Shown here piece by piece: positions 26,419 to 35,054 of a stretch of DNA of 64,000 bases. This DNA comes from Rhodophyticola sp017644125 (GTDB lineage: Bacteria; Pseudomonadota; Alphaproteobacteria; Rhodobacterales; Rhodobacteraceae): the NCBI RefSeq assembly GCF_042140125.1, contig NZ_CP159473.1; one strand, written 5' to 3'. Both the position numbers and the translations under genes were made by a program. Below the pieces are notes generated by a model. That model was not told where the DNA came from and made no database searches. It saw nothing but the letters and a program-made list of their open reading frames with translations. The first letter of the stretch is position 1. The number at the start of each line of letters is the position of its first letter.

Positions 26419-26670
26419 ATGCCTGATACGCCGCCCAGGACGCCCCCCGTCAAGCGCACCCTCAGGGGGCGGCTTGCCCGCGCGCTGGTCTGGGTGCGGT
26501 CGCATGTCCCGCCGGGCCTGCGCCTGATCCTCGGCCTGCTTCTGATCCTGGGCGGGGTCTTCGGGTTTCTGCCGGTTCTGGGCTTCTGGATGATCCCGCT
26601 TGGCGTGGCCGTGGCCGCGCTCGACATCGCGCCGATCTGGCGCCGGATCCGCGGCGGCGGGCGACGGTAG
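26419..26670 (+). CDS. small membrane protein, 83 aa
   Basis: The protein has a basic N-terminal segment (VKRTLRGRLARALVWVR) and one or two tightly packed membrane helices (LRLILGLLLILGGVFGFLPV, then LGFWMIPLGVAVAALDI). A similar family in Rhodobacterales is sometimes misnamed after tryptophan synthase; nothing here supports that. It is 60 bp after pepF on the same strand. Function is unknown. Confidence 0.7.
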   Translation: MPDTPPRTPPVKRTLRGRLARALVWVRSHVPPGLRLILGLLLILGGVFGFLPVLGFWMIPLGVAVAALDIAPIWRRIRGGGRR

Positions 26671-26767
26671 TCAGGCCGCGTCCTTGCGGGGGATGCGATC
26701 CGCGAAAGCCTCTCTGGGCGGGCAACTGCGCAGCCCGCCATGGGCTGACCCGGCGCGTGTCGGGGAT

Positions 26768-27076
26768 CTAGTCCAGTTCGGTCCAGGGCCAGGGCTTGAC
26801 CTCGCTGGCGGCGGTCTGGAACCGCGCGGCCTTGGCGATCCAGATGCCCAGATCGGTGCCGAATTCGGCCAGCCGGGCATTCGGCTCACCGCCATTGATC
26901 ACCATGACGACGAACTGGATGATCGTCAGCGCGCCCAGAACCGTATGCGCGAAACTCAGCATGACGGCGATCAGCACCATGTAGACAAAGCGCATGACCA
27001 GCCCTTCGCGACCACTGGGCTCGTTCTGCTCGCCGTTCAGGCGACCGTTGACTTTCTCTTCCTCGCTGAGCGGCAT
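26768..27076 (-). CDS. DUF4389 domain membrane protein, 102 aa
   Basis: After a polar N-terminus, the protein has the DUF4389 core: MRFVYMVLIAVMLSFAHTVL then GALTIIQFVVMVINGGEPN, then a soluble tail typical of the family (FGTDLGIWIAKAARFQTAAS). It probably spans the inner membrane once or twice. Function is not established. ATG at 27076 has an AAGGAGA ribosome binding site. Confidence 0.88.
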   Translation of the reverse strand: MPLSEEEKVNGRLNGEQNEPSGREGLVMRFVYMVLIAVMLSFAHTVLGALTIIQFVVMVINGGEPNARLAEFGTDLGIWIAKAARFQTAASEVKPWPWTELD

Positions 27077-27254
27077 CCGTATCTCTCCTTGTGCACGGTC
27101 GAACCATGATAGCTCAGCCCGGGCCCTGTCGGCCACCGCAAAGACGGCATCGACCGATGCAGAGCCGCGCCCGCGCGCAATTCGGGGGAAAAAACGTCGC
27201 GCCTGCCGCCGCATCGCGCGCGCCCGGCCACATCTTTACGGCTTTGGCATGCGC

Positions 27255-27291
27255 AAACGGCCCCCGGGGTGGATACCCGCGGGGGCCGTTT
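27255..27291. terminator. bidirectional terminator-like hairpin
   Basis: A perfect 12-bp stem (27255-27266 with 27280-27291; core ACGGCCCCCG) with a 13-nt loop is flanked by short A and T runs on either side. It ends transcripts of the minus-strand 27365-27643 gene. The rest of 27077-27364 shows no gene. Confidence 0.7.
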
Positions 27292-27364
27292 CTCGGCGGT
27301 CGGGGTACGGCGGCGGGGGGAGGGAGAGGCCCCCGGCCGCGCGCGCCCGCTTCCGCCTTTGCGA

Positions 27365-27643
27365 TCACTCGTTCTCGCTGTCGGTGAACCCCACCAGCGC
27401 GCGGGCGATGGCCACATGCTCGGGCTCCCCGAAGCTCTGGGTGGAGACCTGCTCGTCACCGCCGTTCAGCAGGAAGGCGACATGGCTGTGGTCGTCGTTT
27501 TCCAGCGCGCTGCGCAGCTGGATCAGCTCGGCCACGCTGTAGTCGCCGGCGTCGACGCCGAGGGAAGCGGCCAGTTGGTCATTCGCGAAGGCCGGGGCGG
27601 CGAGCGACAGGGCGAGGGCGGTGGTGAGGGCGATGCGTGTCAT
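27365..27643 (-). CDS. small secreted protein, 92 aa
   Basis: The signal peptide MTRIALTTALALSLAAPAFA is cleaved before NDQLAASLGV. The short mature part (about 72 aa) contains a helix-like segment DYSVAELIQLRSALENDD and ends in acidic residues. ATG at 27643 is preferred for its AAAGGACC ribosome binding site over the ATG 30 nt upstream. Function is unknown; it likely acts in the periplasm. Confidence 0.7.
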   Translation of the reverse strand: MTRIALTTALALSLAAPAFANDQLAASLGVDAGDYSVAELIQLRSALENDDHSHVAFLLNGGDEQVSTQSFGEPEHVAIARALVGFTDSENE

Positions 27644-27996
27644 TGGAATGGTCCTTTCAGGGATCTGGGTCATGTGTGTTTCGGTTTCTGTGCGGGGCGC
27701 TGTCTTGCGTCCGATGAGATGAAGTTATGGGGTGCGGCCCTGTGTTTCACCCCACAAACCCGTGAAAAACACATGATATCGGTGCGCACACGCACAGACA
27801 CATCTGCACCATCCGCCGGCCCGTCACGCGCCCTCGCGCCCTCGTGACCCGCCGCAACATCCCTCACGAAAACAGAGACTTGCCCTCGCAACCCCGTGAC
27901 AATCGCAACGCTCGCAAGCCCCGCGCGTGCCCGGGGGGCAGCCAGACGCGAATCGGGTGGCCGGTGAGTGGCGTCGGGAAGGGCGGTGGGCGCGGC
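27644..27996. other. 353-bp intergenic stretch, no gene seen
   Basis: Open frames here are short and have no ribosome binding site. The part next to 27643 probably holds the promoter of the small secreted protein gene. No repeat, tRNA or clear terminator was found. The sequence at 27830-27950 is C-rich with scattered GTGAC/GTCAC words but no clean hairpin. Confidence 0.5.
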
Positions 27997-28890
27997 TTAG
28001 CGCGCGATCATCTCCACCCGGCGGTTCAGGGCGCGCCCCTCCGCCGTGGTATTGACCGCGACCGGGGCCAGAAACCCGGCACCGGCATGGGCCATCCGGG
28101 CGGCCGCGATCCCGTGATCCCGCGCCAGCGCGTCGGCCACCGCGGCGGCCCGGCGCGCCGACAGGGCCAGATTGTACTCCATCGTGCCCTGATTGTCGGT
28201 ATGGCCCACGATCACCACCTGCAGATCCGGATTGGCCGCCAGAAACGCCGCCATCTCGGCGATGGTCGGGGCGCTTTCGGCGCGGATCGTGGCCTGATCG
28301 GTGTCGAATGTGATGCCGTAAAGGGCGACGCGGCCGGTTTCGCCGATCGTGCTCTGCATTTCGGCGGCGTCGATCATCCGGAACGCCATCGCCTCTTCCT
28401 CGGTCACGGTCACGACCGACAGGACATTGCCGTTGTTGACCGACAGGAACAGGCTGACATGGGCGGTCCCTTCGGGCCCGTCCCGCGTGGCCATCACATA
28501 GCGGTAGTTGAACGCATCCGCCCATGCGGGGGAATTGCCGAACTGCTCCACATCATAGCTGATGCGGCCGCAATCCGCCTGATCGCAGCTCAGCAGGATG
28601 TCGAACCCCCGCCCCTCCAGCGCCTGTTCAAAATTCCGCACCACCTGCACAAGGGAGGTCTCCGCCGGATAGGCGTAGGACAGCCGCGTGACGGCCCCCT
28701 CGACCGTGCTCACCTCGCCGGGCGCGCGCGCCAGGTGCACCTCGTCGAACTCCTGGGTCTCATAGGCGCGGATCACGCTGCCGTCGAAACGCCCGACCAG
28801 CGGGTGATCGGCGCTGCCCGCGATATCCTGGGCCAGGGCCGGGGCGGCAAGGCAGACGAAGGCGGATGCAAGGCGCAAAAGGCGGATCAT
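27997..28890 (-). CDS. OmpA-family protein
   Basis: The 297-aa secreted protein has a signal peptide (MIRLLRLASAFVCLAAPALA), a unique middle region with two cysteines (SCDQADCG) and a C-terminal OmpA-like peptidoglycan-binding domain (residues about 180-297; FDTDQATIRAESAPTIAEMA, VGHTDNQGTMEYNLALSARR, RRVEM). It should bind peptidoglycan in the periplasm. The start at 28890 is chosen for RBS spacing; ATG 9 nt upstream has none. Confidence 0.9.
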   Translation of the reverse strand: MIRLLRLASAFVCLAAPALAQDIAGSADHPLVGRFDGSVIRAYETQEFDEVHLARAPGEVSTVEGAVTRLSYAYPAETSLVQVVRNFEQALEGRGFDILLSCDQADCGRISYDVEQFGNSPAWADAFNYRYVMATRDGPEGTAHVSLFLSVNNGNVLSVVTVTEEEAMAFRMIDAAEMQSTIGETGRVALYGITFDTDQATIRAESAPTIAEMAAFLAANPDLQVVIVGHTDNQGTMEYNLALSARRAAAVADALARDHGIAAARMAHAGAGFLAPVAVNTTAEGRALNRRVEMIAR

Positions 28891-29081
28891 GGGGGCCATC
28901 CTGTCCAGTCGGGTCGTGTGTCATGGGTCGGCGCGGGCCGCGCCCGGGTTCAATCCATAGCGGATTTTGACAGGTTGCGCACGAAAAGCCCCCGAAACGC
29001 GCCTTTCTGGTGCGCCGTGTCGACCGCCGGGCCGGAAAGGGCCGGTTTGCGCCTTTGCATGGCGGTGGCGGGGTCGCGACC

Positions 29082-29110
29082 AAAAAAGGCCCCGCATTTG
29101 CCGCGGGGCC
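29082..29110 (-). terminator. rpoH terminator
   Basis: The stem GGCCCCGC (29088-29095) with GCGGGGCC (29103-29110) and a 7-nt loop is followed by six U residues in the minus direction. It begins 27 nt after the rpoH stop codon. In the + direction a TTTT run also follows the stem. Confidence 0.92.
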
Positions 29111-29137
29111 TTTTGATTAAAGGTCGGAAAGTCCGGC

Positions 29138-30031
29138 TCAGGCGGCTGTCAGACCGTCTTCGCGGGCCAGTTCGCGCATCCGCTTCTGCAGCTTCTCGAA
29201 CGCGCGCACCTCGATCTGGCGAATGCGTTCGCGGCTGACATTATAGACACCGGACAGATCCTCCAGCGTCACGGGCTGATCCTGCAGGCGGCGCTGTTCC
29301 AGAATGTCGCGCTCCCGCTCGTTCAGAACCTCCATCGCCTGCTCCATCAACGCCATGCGGTGCTGGAACTCGTCCTTTTCGGCATAATCCTCGGCCTGAT
29401 CGGCATCATCGTCTTCCAGCCAGTCCTGCCATTGGGTCGCGCCCTCGCCATCGCTGCCGACGACCGCATTCAGCGAGGCATCGCCGCCCGACAGGCGCCG
29501 GTTCATGGAGATCACCTCATCCTCGGTCACGCCCAGATCATTGGCGATGCGGGCCACGTTTTCGGGCCGCATGTCGCCTTCTTCCAGCGCGCCGATGCGG
29601 GCCTTGGCCTTGCGCAGGTTGAAGAACAGCTTCTTCTGCGCGCTTGTCGTGCCCAGCTTCACCATGCTCCACGACCGCAGGACATATTCCTGGATCGAGG
29701 CGCGGATCCACCACATCGCATAGGTGGCGAGGCGAAAGCCCTTTTCGGGGTCGAATTTCTTGACCGCCTGCATCAGCCCCACATTCGCCTCCGAGATGAC
29801 CTCGGCCTGGGGCAGGCCATAGCCGCGATAGCCCATGGCGATTTTCGCGGCCAGACGCAGATGGCTGGTCACCATCTTGTGGGCCGCTTCGGTGTCTTCA
29901 TGATCCACCCACCGTTTGGCGAGCATGTATTCCTCTTCGGGCTCCAGCATCGGAAACTTGCGGATTTCCTGAAGATAACGGTTCAGGCCCTGTTCCGGCG
30001 ACGGTGCGGGCAGATTTGCATATGTACTCAT
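29138..30031 (-). CDS. rpoH: RNA polymerase heat-shock sigma factor RpoH
   Basis: The 297-aa sigma-70 family protein has region 2 (FRLATYAMWWIRASIQEYVL), the RpoH box (SAQKKLFFNLRKAKARI) that marks heat-shock sigma factors, and region 4 (LEDLSGVYNVSRERIRQIEV). It directs transcription of chaperone and protease genes. It is monocistronic, with its own terminator and a 176-bp upstream gap of lower GC that likely holds its promoters. Confidence 0.95.
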   Translation of the reverse strand: MSTYANLPAPSPEQGLNRYLQEIRKFPMLEPEEEYMLAKRWVDHEDTEAAHKMVTSHLRLAAKIAMGYRGYGLPQAEVISEANVGLMQAVKKFDPEKGFRLATYAMWWIRASIQEYVLRSWSMVKLGTTSAQKKLFFNLRKAKARIGALEEGDMRPENVARIANDLGVTEDEVISMNRRLSGGDASLNAVVGSDGEGATQWQDWLEDDDADQAEDYAEKDEFQHRMALMEQAMEVLNERERDILEQRRLQDQPVTLEDLSGVYNVSRERIRQIEVRAFEKLQKRMRELAREDGLTAA

Positions 30032-30207
30032 GTCACGGACCCCCTGCTTGGCTCCAGATAATGTAAATTCGGTTAACTTTTAACTAAGGTGGGTATTGCT
30101 GGACAGCACGTCAAGATGTTGTGTCATCTGGCTTGCCTCCAGAGTACGCTTGGCGCAGGCGCACGGCAATCCGTGTTACAGATAAATAACGTGCAATTGC
30201 GCACAAG

Positions 30208-31236
30208 TTACAGGGACGCACCGCGCAGATCGTCCAGCAGTTCCGACATGTCGGACGGCATAGGCGCCTGAAAACGCAGGGTTTCTCCGCTCACGGGATG
30301 CACGAAACCAAGGCTTGCGGCATGCAGGGCCTGTCGGGGAAACCCGTTCAACTTTTCGGCAAGAACCTCCCCCACCGCTTTCGCGCCGATCCGGCGCCGC
30401 CCGCCATAGGTCTGATCGCCGATCAGCCCGTGGCCCACATGGGCCATATGCACGCGAATCTGATGCGTCCGGCCGGTTTCAAGCCGGCAGTCCACCAGCG
30501 CGGCCACGCCGAAGGCTTCGGTCACGCGCACCCGCGTCACCGCGTGGCGGCCGCCCTGAAACAGCACCGCCTGACGTTGCCGGTCGGTCTTGTGGCGGGC
30601 CAGTTGGGTGGTGATCTTCAGCGCCCCCCCGGGTTCGAAACTGACACCGCGGATACCGCGCAACCGCGGATCGGCCGCATCGGGCACACCGTGGCAAAGC
30701 GCCTGATACAGCCGCTCCACGCTGTGGTCTGCAAACTGCTCGGCCAGCCCGTGATGAGCCCGGTCCGATTTCGCGACCACCAGCAAGCCACTGGTATCCT
30801 TGTCGATCCGGTGCACGATGCCGGGCCGCTTTTCGCCGCCGACACCGGACAGTCTGCCGCCGAAATGATGCAGGAGCGCATTGACCAGCGTGCCGCCCGG
30901 CGTGCCCGGCGCGGGGTGGACAACCATGCCAACGGGCTTGTTGATCACGATCAGATCGTCGTCTTCATGGCGGATATCCAGCGGGATATCCTCTGCCCGG
31001 GTGCGTATCTCCACCGCCGTTTCCACGGTGATCTCCACCCGATCGCCCTCGGCCACGCGCGCCTTGCCATCCGTCACCACGGCGCCGTTCACCGTCACCG
31101 CGCCCGCCGCGATCAGCCGCGCCAGCCGCGAGCGGCTCAGCGCCGCGGCCTCTGGCACATCGCGGGCCAGTGCCTTATCAAGGCGCGGGGCCGGGTCCGG
31201 GCCGATCAGGACCGTGACGATCTGGGCCAGAGACAT
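30208..31236 (-). CDS. RluA/RluD-family pseudouridine synthase
   Basis: The 342-aa protein has an N-terminal S4 RNA-binding domain (SRSRLARLIAAGAVTVNG, residues about 34-51) and a catalytic domain with the essential Asp in the RluA signature GIVHRIDKDTSGLLVVAK (residues about 140-157). It most resembles RluD, which modifies 23S rRNA helix 69. The start codon (CAT at 31234-31236) overlaps the ATG of the divergent DUF6476-like gene. Confidence 0.92.
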   Translation of the reverse strand: MSLAQIVTVLIGPDPAPRLDKALARDVPEAAALSRSRLARLIAAGAVTVNGAVVTDGKARVAEGDRVEITVETAVEIRTRAEDIPLDIRHEDDDLIVINKPVGMVVHPAPGTPGGTLVNALLHHFGGRLSGVGGEKRPGIVHRIDKDTSGLLVVAKSDRAHHGLAEQFADHSVERLYQALCHGVPDAADPRLRGIRGVSFEPGGALKITTQLARHKTDRQRQAVLFQGGRHAVTRVRVTEAFGVAALVDCRLETGRTHQIRVHMAHVGHGLIGDQTYGGRRRIGAKAVGEVLAEKLNGFPRQALHAASLGFVHPVSGETLRFQAPMPSDMSELLDDLRGASL

Positions 31237-31552
31237 GAATGACACTCCGCAGGACGACAATGATCCGCCGCTTCCCGGCCACCTGAAGCTGCTGCGCAAT
31301 CTGGTGACCGTGCTGACGGTAGTGATGATTGGGGGGGTCATAACCATCGTCGCGCTGCTTGTCATCCGGATGTCGGGTGCGCCCGCGCCGGCGCTGGTCT
31401 TTCCCGACAGTTTCTCGATGCCCGCAGGCGTGGCGATCACCGGCTACAGCCAGACCGGCACCGCCGCGATTCTGGTCAGTGACGACGATCATATCCGGGT
31501 GTTCGACCTTGCCACGGGCGAAATGACCCATGAGATCGACCTGGCCGACTAG
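31235..31552 (+). CDS. DUF6476-like membrane protein, 105 aa
   Basis: The protein has a polar N-terminus, a single membrane helix (LLRNLVTVLTVVMIGGVITI then VALLVI) and a C-terminal domain outside the membrane with two short beta-rich segments (AAILVSDDDHIRVFDLATGE). From memory this fits DUF6476, a Rhodobacterales family without known function. The start ATG at 31235 shares two bases with the start codon of the divergent pseudouridine synthase gene. Confidence 0.8.
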   Translation: MNDTPQDDNDPPLPGHLKLLRNLVTVLTVVMIGGVITIVALLVIRMSGAPAPALVFPDSFSMPAGVAITGYSQTGTAAILVSDDDHIRVFDLATGEMTHEIDLAD

Positions 31553-31565
31553 ACCCTGAGAGGAG

Positions 31566-31642
31566 TGGTACCGCCTCCCCGGCTTGAACGGGGGACCTCT
31601 GGATCCACAATCCAGCGCTCTAACCAACTGAGCTAAGGCGGC
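31566..31642 (-). tRNA. tRNA-His (anticodon GTG)
   Basis: A complete cloverleaf is present with D-arm, T-arm (GTTCAAGC) and encoded CCA. The anticodon loop reads TTGTGGA, giving GTG (His). Acceptor pair 1-72 is G-U, the discriminator is A73, and the base before G1 is T, so the gene does not encode the extra G-1 or C73 of normal tRNA-His. This matches the non-canonical alphaproteobacterial type described for Caulobacter. Confidence 0.95.
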
Positions 31643-31915
31643 AAACCGGCTTCATACCGTATCATGACCCCTCAAACCGCGGGGCTAGCGGGCCTATAGC
31701 AATCTTTCCGACCCGCATGCAACGAGGAATTGCCCGATTCGGGTCGGCAATATCGACCTTTGACAGGCACGGCGCCCCAATTGTTTTCCGTCATATGGTT
31801 AATCTGCACCGGTCAGGTAAAGAACCCTTGAAAAGTTAACATTTTGCTTGCGCACAAGGCGTGGAGGCGGATGATGCGATCAGAAAAGCTGCATTGATTG
31901 GGGGATTATGACGAG

Positions 31916-32305
31916 ATGGCAGGCATGAAGATTTTAGGACCTTTGGTTTGCATAGCAGTTTCCTTTACGGCACCCGCGAGTTTCGCGAACGGGTTCGGGG
32001 AAGCGCGTGGATTTCAGTTCAGATCGCCGAGCGAACGGCAGGTGCTGCTCCAGCAAGAGCAGACCCGCCTTCAGTTCATGAACTTCGAGCGTCAGGGGAG
32101 CCTTGCCAATCAGGGCATCGGCCAGACCGGCAACCAGCTCAGCATCACGATCACCGGAAACGGTGACAACACGATCACTCTGGACCAGACCAACAGCGGC
32201 AATCAGTCGATCCAGGATGTCGACGGAAACAACAACCAGACATCCGGTACAGAGCCGGACGCCGCGATTACCGCGGCTGCGACCGCTTTGCAGAATCTGA
32301 ACTGA
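31916..32305 (+). CDS. hfaA: HfaA-like small secreted protein with curlin-type segment
   Basis: The 129-aa protein has a signal peptide (MKILGPLVCIAVSFTAPASF) and a linker, then a curlin-like stretch around residues 70-110: Q-T-G-N-Q-L-S-I-T-I-T-G-N-G-D-N, then L-D-Q-T-N-S-G-N-Q-S-I. This resembles Caulobacter HfaA, an amyloid-prone holdfast-anchor subunit. The CsgG-type hfaB-like gene starts 1 nt after its stop. Start choice is uncertain between ATG 31916 and ATG 31925. Confidence 0.75.
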   Translation: MAGMKILGPLVCIAVSFTAPASFANGFGEARGFQFRSPSERQVLLQQEQTRLQFMNFERQGSLANQGIGQTGNQLSITITGNGDNTITLDQTNSGNQSIQDVDGNNNQTSGTEPDAAITAAATALQNLN

Positions 32306-32306
32306 T

Positions 32307-33188
32307 ATGCGGAAACTGACTGGAATTCTTCTCGCCACGACGCTGGCGGGATGCGGAGCCCTACCCGAGCCATTGAGCAGGCCGGTTCCCGAGTTGGTGG
32401 GCGCGTTGCCCGTGGTCAGCGATACGCCGGCAGATGCGGCGCTGGCTTGCCTTTCCGAAACCCCCGAAGTCCGGAACAGCCGCGCGGTATTCGCGGTGCA
32501 TATCATCTCCGATCTCACACAGCGGGTCAGTGTCGACGAGGTCGGCGCCTATGTGCCGCGCGATGTGGCCGGCATGCTGGTGACGGCACTGGACCGCGCA
32601 GGCGTGCGCCAGGTCAACCGGATCAACACCGCCGTGACCGAGTTCGAGATAGCCCTGTCGCGGGAACAGATCCTTGGCGATGGCGGCCCCGTCAACGTGG
32701 AGGGGGAGACCATTCCCTACCGGCCGCTTCGCCGCGGCGTTCTGCGCGGGTCGGATTTCGTCATTGACGGGTCGATCACGCAGCTTGATTTCAACGTCTA
32801 TTCCGAAGGTGGCGAAGTCGGGCTTTTCGGGGCTTCGGCCGGGCGGCGGGTATTCGCACTGACCGCGGGCGCCGATCTGCGCGTGACCAACACCGAGACC
32901 ACCGAAATCGTGCTGAGCAACGCCTATTCGAAACAGGCGGTCGGGCGCGAGGTGTTCGGATCGATCTTCCGGTTCTTCTCGGACGAGCTGTTCGACGTGC
33001 AGATCGGGCGGGAGAACATCGAGGGTCTGCATGCCGGGATCCGCTGGATGCTGGCCGAGGCGGCCTATGATATTGTCAGCGAAGTCCTAAACCATGATGG
33101 AAGCTGCGACGCGCTTCTGCCCGAAGCCTTCGGTCAAGGGGAAGAGGCGCTTGCGGCCCTTAACGCCACGATTGACAACCTTGAGTAA
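32307..33188 (+). CDS. hfaB: HfaB/CsgG-like outer-membrane secretion lipoprotein
   Basis: The 293-aa lipoprotein (lipobox LAGC, Cys16) belongs to the CsgG/HfaB family. CsgG forms a nonameric outer-membrane pore for curli subunits; HfaB exports the Caulobacter HfaA and HfaD proteins. Family stretches are ALACLSETPEVR, RVFALTAGADLRVTNTETTE and the C-terminal GIRWMLAEAAYDIVSEVLNH. It follows the hfaA-like gene immediately, overlaps the start of the next secreted protein gene, and is the likely export pore for the fibre proteins of this locus. Confidence 0.85.
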   Translation: MRKLTGILLATTLAGCGALPEPLSRPVPELVGALPVVSDTPADAALACLSETPEVRNSRAVFAVHIISDLTQRVSVDEVGAYVPRDVAGMLVTALDRAGVRQVNRINTAVTEFEIALSREQILGDGGPVNVEGETIPYRPLRRGVLRGSDFVIDGSITQLDFNVYSEGGEVGLFGASAGRRVFALTAGADLRVTNTETTEIVLSNAYSKQAVGREVFGSIFRFFSDELFDVQIGRENIEGLHAGIRWMLAEAAYDIVSEVLNHDGSCDALLPEAFGQGEEALAALNATIDNLE

Positions 33189-33678
33189 CGCGCGCCTCAT
33201 ATCCGGCCTTGTTCTGGCCCTGTTCATGGCCCCGGTGACAGCCGGGGCCCAAACCGCGGGCGATGCCACAGCCCCGCAAACCGGCGCGGACGCGCAGGCA
33301 GCGCCCGCGGACGCGGCCCCGCCCTACGATCCGCGCCCGTTCCTGACGTCGATGGTCGATTACCGGCTGATCGCATTTTCCTGCGAACAGGTGCTGCCGG
33401 GGTCGCCGCTTTCGGATTCCTCCGAGATTGCGCAATTCTTCATAGATCTGGGTCAGCAGCCTCCGGTCGGCACCGATGCGCGGATGGACAGGATCATCTA
33501 CCAACTGATCCGTCCGCAGAGCGCCTCGATCTGCACCGAGCGGTTGCGGCGCGCCGCGCTGGCCTATTCCGAAGAGGCCGCCGCCTATGAAGGCCAGAAG
33601 CCGGACGGCTGGCCCCCTGCCCCACGCATCAGCGCAGGACCCTGGTGCCAGGATCTGTCCTGCGCGGACGTCCGTTAG
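33181..33678 (+). CDS. secreted protein of the hfa-like operon, 165 aa
   Basis: The signal peptide (SNARLISGLVLALFMAPVTA then GAQT) precedes an Ala/Pro/Asp-rich linker and a compact domain with four cysteines (positions about 78, 119, 155 and 161). There is no ATG near the signal peptide. TTG at 33181 is favoured, overlapping the hfaB stop; TTG at 33172 or 33151 (with AAGGGGAAGAGG before it) are alternatives. It could be a periplasmic or pore-associated partner in the role of CsgE or CsgF, by position only. Confidence 0.6.
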   Translation: MSNARLISGLVLALFMAPVTAGAQTAGDATAPQTGADAQAAPADAAPPYDPRPFLTSMVDYRLIAFSCEQVLPGSPLSDSSEIAQFFIDLGQQPPVGTDARMDRIIYQLIRPQSASICTERLRRAALAYSEEAAAYEGQKPDGWPPAPRISAGPWCQDLSCADVR

Positions 33679-33815
33679 ATGATCTGAAGTATCTTGTGCC
33701 TTGGGGGAGGTGTGGGCCGGACCCCGGCCTGTCCTGCACGGTATGTCCCGATGGCTACGAACTGCGGCGGTGGACGTTGGCAATCTCGCATGCGGGCCCC
33801 GGCGTCAGCCCGGTC

Positions 33816-34967
33816 TCAGCGTTCGACCGTTGCCGCGTTGCCGACCTGAACCTGGCGGCCGTTGCCTGACACGCTTGATTGCGGAATCCGCGCCTCCTGG
33901 GAGGCCGAAACCGTCGCGTCCAGCACCGTCAAAGTGCCGCCGGACGGGTTCCCCGGCGCCCGGATATGCAGGACATTCACATAGTTTTCAGCCACATGGG
34001 TGTATTGCGGCACTTGTGCCGTGAGATCGGCAAGCGATCCGTCGGTCACGCGGTTTTCCACAATCTGCACCCCGTCGGAGACCTGTGTCAGCCCCGATAC
34101 CCGGGAGGCAGACACGAAATTCGCCACGTTGATGCCCGATTGGGTGATCTGCGGAGGCGCCTGACCGATATCGTCCAGGATGATGTGGTTGTTGATGATC
34201 TGCTGGCCGTTGAAAACCCGGGCCACGTCACGCACTTCATCGGCAATCAGGATGTTGCCCATATTGGTGCCCTCCTGCCAGATGGAGGCGTCCGATGACA
34301 TCCGGATCAGCGTCCTCTCCGGCACGTCGAACCCGGCCATCTCGGCGGGCAGCGGGGCGGCGTCGGAAATCCGGACGAAATTGTTGATCTGCTGCGTTGA
34401 ATTGAAGGGAAACACCTGACTGCCAAGGCCGATGGACAGTTCTGCCTCGACGATGTTCGCGGTGTTCCGCCCGATCTGCACGACCGAGCCCGCATTGCCC
34501 CGCAAAAGGGCCGTGTTGGTCACATCCTGCATCGCGCCCGGGCCGAATTGCTGCGTCACGCTGTCCACCTGTTCGGCGGTGATGACATTGGCGAGGTTCT
34601 CGCCCATCTGGCGCAGTGTTCCATCCGCAAGCGTGGCGTTGCGCCCATCCATCAGGTTCGTCGCATATTGCGACCCTGTCGAGATCTGCGTCGCATTGGA
34701 AACCACGGATCCCTTGGAGACCAGAACGTTCAGCGCATTGGTGATAAGCTGGTCGACATTGCCGCCTACAAGCGGGGCGGCGGTGCCGATATCGGATGCG
34801 GTTTCAAGACTGGCGGGGTTCTGTGAGCCGGCGTTCAGGATAATCTCGTTCAGACCGCTCTGAATGCCGCTGAATTCCTGCTGAAAGATGCTGCCCTCGG
34901 TATCGTCGGCCATGGCGGCCGTGGCGCTGAGAGCGAGCGAGGCGAATATGGCGACGGTGCGCGTCAT
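33816..34967 (-). CDS. secreted QxxxN-ladder protein (HfaD-like?), 383 aa
   Basis: A signal peptide (MTRTVAIFASLALSATAAMA) precedes a Gln/Asn/Ala/Val-rich body with no cysteine and about eleven Q-x-x-x-N motifs 17-39 residues apart: QSGLN36, QLITN73, QYATN100, QMGEN120, QDVTN147, QIGRN164, QQINN192, QEGTN231, QIINN256, QSGIN276 and QIVEN301 (number is the Gln). Regular Q/N ladders mark curlin- and Fap-type amyloid fibres. Size and setting resemble HfaD, a surface holdfast anchor. It lies 87 bp after the larger repeat-protein gene on the same strand. Confidence 0.7.
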   Translation of the reverse strand: MTRTVAIFASLALSATAAMADDTEGSIFQQEFSGIQSGLNEIILNAGSQNPASLETASDIGTAAPLVGGNVDQLITNALNVLVSKGSVVSNATQISTGSQYATNLMDGRNATLADGTLRQMGENLANVITAEQVDSVTQQFGPGAMQDVTNTALLRGNAGSVVQIGRNTANIVEAELSIGLGSQVFPFNSTQQINNFVRISDAAPLPAEMAGFDVPERTLIRMSSDASIWQEGTNMGNILIADEVRDVARVFNGQQIINNHIILDDIGQAPPQITQSGINVANFVSASRVSGLTQVSDGVQIVENRVTDGSLADLTAQVPQYTHVAENYVNVLHIRAPGNPSGGTLTVLDATVSASQEARIPQSSVSGNGRQVQVGNAATVER

Positions 34968-35054
34968 GACGGGCCCAATAAATCCAATAAAAAGGTCTGG
35001 AATGTGAGGCGGCGGCATGACCGCCGCCTCGATTGTCTGTCTGACCTGCGTCGC

